DNA from: Intestinimonas sp.
Lineage (GTDB): Bacteria > Bacillota > Clostridia > Oscillospirales > Oscillospiraceae
Assembly: GCA_022653075.1 (NCBI GenBank)
Contig: JALCSB010000014.1
Coordinates: 1-46,325, forward strand
Length of the DNA stretch: 46,325 nt
Reading direction: 5' to 3'
Translations under genes and position numbers: made by a program
Notes under the pieces: generated by a model
What the model was told of the DNA's origin: nothing
The model's input: only the letters and a program-made list of their open reading frames with translations
Database searches by the model: none
Part shown: in pieces, positions 43,448 to 46,325 of the stretch
Numbering within the stretch: the first letter of the stretch is position 1
Layout of the letters: each line of letters starts with the position of its first letter

Positions 43448-44467
43448 ATGCCTGAGGTATTATCACAAAACCAGATCGATGCTCTGCTCAGCGCCGTTCG
43501 GAGCGGTGAACCCCTCCAGCATCAGGAGGAAGACAAGGCGGAGGGTAAATATCGGAAATATGATTTCAAGAGTCCCAGAAAATTTACCAAAGACCGGCTT
43601 AAAATGCTGGACAGTATTTTTGAAAACTACGCCAGAAACATTAATTCCCGGATTAATGGCCTGATGCATGCCAGCTGTGAGATCAAGGTGGAATCGGCAG
43701 AGGAGCAGAGGTATTATGAGTTTTCCAATGCCCTGACGGAAGGCGATGTGCTGTCCTTGGCTTATATGAGCTACCATGGGAAAGCAGAGAGTACGCCTGT
43801 ATTGCTGCACGTCAGCAAGCCCCTGATGCTCAGCATGATTGACCGCATGATGGGCGGCGAGGGCGATATGGATGAAGAACTGGATCCGGAATACACCTTT
43901 ACCGATCTGGAACTAAAAATCTATGAAGGCGTTATGCGCTATCTTGTGGAGTGTATGGGCGAGAGCTGGAATACTTATATCGATTTGGATTTTGACTTTG
44001 GCCGGGTGGAGCCTAATCCAACCATGGTCCAGCCCCTTGGGCTGGAGGAAATTGTGGTCATCATGGATCTGATGATTAAATTTCCAAATTGCGATGGGCA
44101 TATGAGTATCTGCCTTCCCGGTATGATGCTGACCAACTTGTTTAGTGAGATTAACCGGATTAACAACAGCCACCAGAGACAGGATGAGGAGTCTTCCAAG
44201 GAAATATTCGAATCCCTCCAGGAGACGGACATTGAACTGGTTGCGGAAATGTGCCGGATTCAGCTGAAATTCAGTGACCTCTATTACCTGAGCGTGGGAG
44301 ACGTGATTGATCTGAAACGACCGAAGGATTCCCTTGTTTATATCAACATTGGCGGCAAACGATGGTTTGACGGAGTTATGGGGATACACAACAAAAGCAT
44401 GGCGGTTAAAATAGGAAAGACCTATTATGAGTCTAGGGGAAGGAACGTCAAACAGGATGGCAAATAG
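43448..44467 (+). CDS. fliM: Flagellar motor switch protein FliM
   Basis: FliM (339 residues) is the C-ring protein that binds phosphorylated CheY. The N-terminal docking peptide MPEVLSQNQIDALLSAVRSGE is intact. The middle domain is CheC-like (RLKMLDSIFENYARNINSRI, LSMIDRMMGGEGD) and the C-terminal SpoA domain includes VGDVIDLKRPKDSLVYINIGGKRWFDGVMG. ATG at 43448 is chosen because AGGAGGG stands 6 bases upstream of it; the ATG at 43442 directly abuts that site. The end overlaps the next gene. Confidence 0.97.
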   Translation: MPEVLSQNQIDALLSAVRSGEPLQHQEEDKAEGKYRKYDFKSPRKFTKDRLKMLDSIFENYARNINSRINGLMHASCEIKVESAEEQRYYEFSNALTEGDVLSLAYMSYHGKAESTPVLLHVSKPLMLSMIDRMMGGEGDMDEELDPEYTFTDLELKIYEGVMRYLVECMGESWNTYIDLDFDFGRVEPNPTMVQPLGLEEIVVIMDLMIKFPNCDGHMSICLPGMMLTNLFSEINRINNSHQRQDEESSKEIFESLQETDIELVAEMCRIQLKFSDLYYLSVGDVIDLKRPKDSLVYINIGGKRWFDGVMGIHNKSMAVKIGKTYYESRGRNVKQDGK

Positions 44468-46022
44468 TATTTTTAATTCCATGGAACTGGATGCGATTGG
44501 GGAGGTCATGAATATTAGCCTTGGCTCCTCAGCTACGGCTATTTCCAATATGCTTGATCACCGTGTGGAGATCACCACGCCGAAAGTTTCCATTACCGAC
44601 GTGAATGATTTCACCCTGGGCGATCTTCAGCCAGCCGTAGGTGTGGAGATCCGTTATGTATCCGGTTTGGAAGGCAGCAACATTATGCTGCTAAAGCGCA
44701 GCGATGTAAAGGTCATTGCGGACATCCTTATGGGCAGTGAAACGCCGGAAGAGGAGTTTGAGCTTAACGACCTGAATATCAGCGCAGTATGCGAAGTTAT
44801 GAACCAGATGATGGGCGCGGCGTCCACCGCTTTATCTGAGTTCCTGGGCTGTCCGGTTAACATTTCAACGCCGGAGTCTTTTGAACTCAAAGATTTTGAA
44901 GGGTTTAAGCGAGAACACTTTCCCCAAGAAGAAGGAAAGTGTGTGGTTGTTCATTTCACGCTAAACATCGAAAATGTACTTAAAAGCGAATTCATCAACG
45001 TCATGTCCGTCAAGCTTGCCAGAGAGCTGCTTTCGGGGTTGGGCGTAAGTACAGAAGAGGGGAAAAATTCCGGCGAAGCACAACAAGCTCCCGGGCAGCC
45101 ATCAGCGGATAACGGCAGTGCGCTGAGTCAGGAAGAGGTTGAGCGGCTGATGAATTCTACCCCAAACCAGCCTGATTCACAGGCACAGAGTCAGGCGGGC
45201 GGAGGAAAGCTGAACCAGGAAGAGATTGAACGGCTCATGAACTCCGCGCAGAGCCAGCCTGCCCCCCAGGAGCAGAGCCAGGCGGGTGGAAGGAAATTGA
45301 GCCAGGAGGAGATTGAGCAGCTTATGAACTCCGCGCAAAGCCAGCCTGCCCCTCAAGGACAGAACCAGGCGGATGGAGGAAAGCTGAGCCAGGAGGAGAT
45401 TGAGCAGCTTATGAGCTCCGCGCAAAGCCAGCCTGCCTCCCAGGGACAGAATCAGGCGGGTAGAAGAAAACTGAGCCAGGAGGAGATTGAACAGCTCATG
45501 AATTCCACCCAAAGTCAGCCTGTCCCCCAAGGGCAGAGGATATCCAATTCGAGTCAGACGCAGCCGGGGAAAATTCCTCAGATGCAGCAGGCTCCGGCAC
45601 CCGGCGCTTATCCATATCCCCCTTATGGCCAATACATGCCAGGTTATTATCCACCTCCCGGCTATTATTCCCCCGCTCCCCCGGAACCTAAGAAGATTAA
45701 CGCTAAACCGGCGGAGATACCGCATCTGTCCAATGGGGAAGTGCTGACCGAGCAGCAGAATGAAAATCTGGATCTGTTGATGTCGGTCCCGCTGGAGGTG
45801 TCCGTGGAAATCGGGCGAACGCACAAAAAAGTACAGGATATTCTGGCGTTTTCCAAGGGTTCTTTGGTGGTGCTGAACAAACTGGCCGGTGATCAGGTCG
45901 ATCTGTTCGTAAACGGACAGTGTGTCGCCAGAGGAGATGTCGTGGTGGTTGACGACAACTTTGGCGTTCGTATCACCGAGATTCTGAAATCTCCCGATCC
46001 CAGCGAACTGGTCCACGGATAA
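44457..46022 (+). CDS. fliY: Flagellar motor switch protein FliY with multiplied docking motifs
   Basis: FliY (about 521 residues) is a C-ring protein and CheY-P phosphatase. The CheC-like domain (1-205) has both active-site ExxN motifs, E16-N19 (GEVMNISLGSSATA) and E113-N116 (CEVMNQMMGAASTA). The C-terminal FliN/SpoA domain starts near residue 440 (LLMSVPLEVSVEIGRTHKKV). The linker (about 220-435) holds five copies of LSQEEIE(Q/R)LM every 29 residues and then a Pro/Tyr-rich stretch (YPYPPYGQYMPGYYPPPGYY). That motif resembles the FliM N-terminal docking peptide; the usual N-terminal copy is absent. An ATG at 44427 is an alternative start. Length exceeds the usual 370-380. Confidence 0.94.
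   Translation: MANSIFNSMELDAIGEVMNISLGSSATAISNMLDHRVEITTPKVSITDVNDFTLGDLQPAVGVEIRYVSGLEGSNIMLLKRSDVKVIADILMGSETPEEEFELNDLNISAVCEVMNQMMGAASTALSEFLGCPVNISTPESFELKDFEGFKREHFPQEEGKCVVVHFTLNIENVLKSEFINVMSVKLARELLSGLGVSTEEGKNSGEAQQAPGQPSADNGSALSQEEVERLMNSTPNQPDSQAQSQAGGGKLNQEEIERLMNSAQSQPAPQEQSQAGGRKLSQEEIEQLMNSAQSQPAPQGQNQADGGKLSQEEIEQLMSSAQSQPASQGQNQAGRRKLSQEEIEQLMNSTQSQPVPQGQRISNSSQTQPGKIPQMQQAPAPGAYPYPPYGQYMPGYYPPPGYYSPAPPEPKKINAKPAEIPHLSNGEVLTEQQNENLDLLMSVPLEVSVEIGRTHKKVQDILAFSKGSLVVLNKLAGDQVDLFVNGQCVARGDVVVVDDNFGVRITEILKSPDPSELVHG
45123..45536 (+). repeat. Five tandem 87-bp coding repeats in fliY
   Basis: Direct repeats begin at 45123, 45210, 45297, 45384 and 45471, a constant 87-bp period (29 codons). 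Each encodes L(S/N)QEE(I/V)E(Q/R)LM(N/S)S followed by a Gln/Pro/Ser-rich spacer. The last unit is shortened. The motif part is more conserved in protein than the spacer. Confidence 0.95.
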
Positions 46023-46083
46023 CATCCGCAGACGATAAAATCTCACAAGTTTAGGCTAAGAAGGTAAAAAGGAAGGGTCGAAT

Positions 46084-46325
46084 ATGGCTAAAATTCTGGT
46101 AGTTGACGATGCAGCTTTTATGCGAAAAGTAATCAAGGATACTCTGTCCAAAAGCGGCTATACCGAGCTTTTTGAGGCGGTAGATGGTGCCGACGCCGTG
46201 GAAAAATACGGTCAGTTACACCCCGACTTGGTTATTATGGACATCACCATGCCCAATATGGATGGTTTGGAAGCACTGAAAAGTATTCGCGCCAAGGATG
46301 CCAATGCCAACGTAGTGATGTGTTC
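46084..46325 (+). CDS. cheY: Chemotaxis response regulator CheY (3' truncated by window edge)
   Basis: The first 80 residues of a single-domain response regulator, cut by the window end. Acidic residues D8 and D9 (ILVVDDAAFMRKVI) and phospho-acceptor D53 (VIMDITMPNMDG) are present. The sequence up to RAKDANANVVMC runs into the expected T/S-containing strand. Placement directly after fliY, as in Bacillus and Clostridium fla/che operons, marks it as the CheY that acts on FliM and FliY. AAGGAAGGG lies upstream of the ATG. Confidence 0.93.
   Translation, partial: MAKILVVDDAAFMRKVIKDTLSKSGYTELFEAVDGADAVEKYGQLHPDLVIMDITMPNMDGLEALKSIRAKDANANVVMC

Noticed and set aside
45123-45536. 87-bp repeats as an intergenic or regulatory repeat
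   Set aside because: They are in frame inside fliY, keep the reading frame and preserve a peptide motif.

Overview
The window looks like chromosome of a motile, Gram-positive-type clostridial bacterium, most likely a gut Oscillospiraceae-like Firmicute. The evidence is the Bacillus/Clostridium order of the fla/che genes, FliY in place of a simple FliN, FlbD, the FliW-CsrA pair, a YlqG-YlqH-like pair, S-layer-homology surface proteins, strong AGGAGG ribosome sites, frequent TTG/GTG starts and GC that I judge by eye to be moderately high. The taxonomic placement is inference. No IS element, tRNA, rRNA or CRISPR array was seen.  Metal section (1-3590): the C-terminal part of FeoB and a small Cys-rich Feo-associated membrane protein close an iron-uptake operon. 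After it comes a compact zinc-starvation locus: a Zur-like Fur-family regulator, a convergent double zinc-ribbon protein, a zinc-free L28 ribosomal protein and a CobW/YciC-type G3E GTPase. Each of the three transcription units carries a GCAA-N5-TTGC operator at the predicted transcription start of a good sigma-A promoter.  Late flagellar and chemotaxis section, minus strand (3707-13628): flgM-flgN-flgK-flgL-DUF6470-fliW-csrA forms one operon and cheA-cheW-cheR-cheB another. The latter has a sigma-28-like promoter upstream of cheA.  Surface section, plus strand (13776-25621): a probable six-gene operon encodes a YlqG-like FliK-domain protein, a stand-alone FlhB C-terminal-domain protein, a PilZ protein, two giant secreted SLH proteins (1617 and 1241 aa, with SLH domains at opposite ends) and a second, YcgR-like PilZ protein, and ends in a strong terminator. 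This is the most novel-looking block: envelope proteins bracketed by two probable c-di-GMP receptors inside a motility island.  Flagellin section, minus strand (25635-29901): a LytTR response regulator and GHKL histidine kinase, then flagellin with a sigma-28-like promoter and a leader holding two candidate CsrA sites, then a YjfB-like protein. A 186-aa protein of unknown function follows on the plus strand.  Fla/che operon (31155-end, plus strand): a sigma-A promoter precedes flgB-flgC-fliE-fliF-fliG-fliH-fliI-fliJ-fliK-flgD-(TIGR02530-like)-flgE-flbD-motA-motB-fliM-fliY-cheY, and the window ends inside cheY. FliY is remarkable: its linker holds five tandem copies of a peptide resembling the CheY-docking motif normally found once at the N-terminus of FliM and FliY.  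Together the genes cover basal-body and hook assembly, export, torque generation, chemotactic signalling, flagellin homeostasis (FliW-CsrA) and, by inference, c-di-GMP-linked remodelling of the cell surface.
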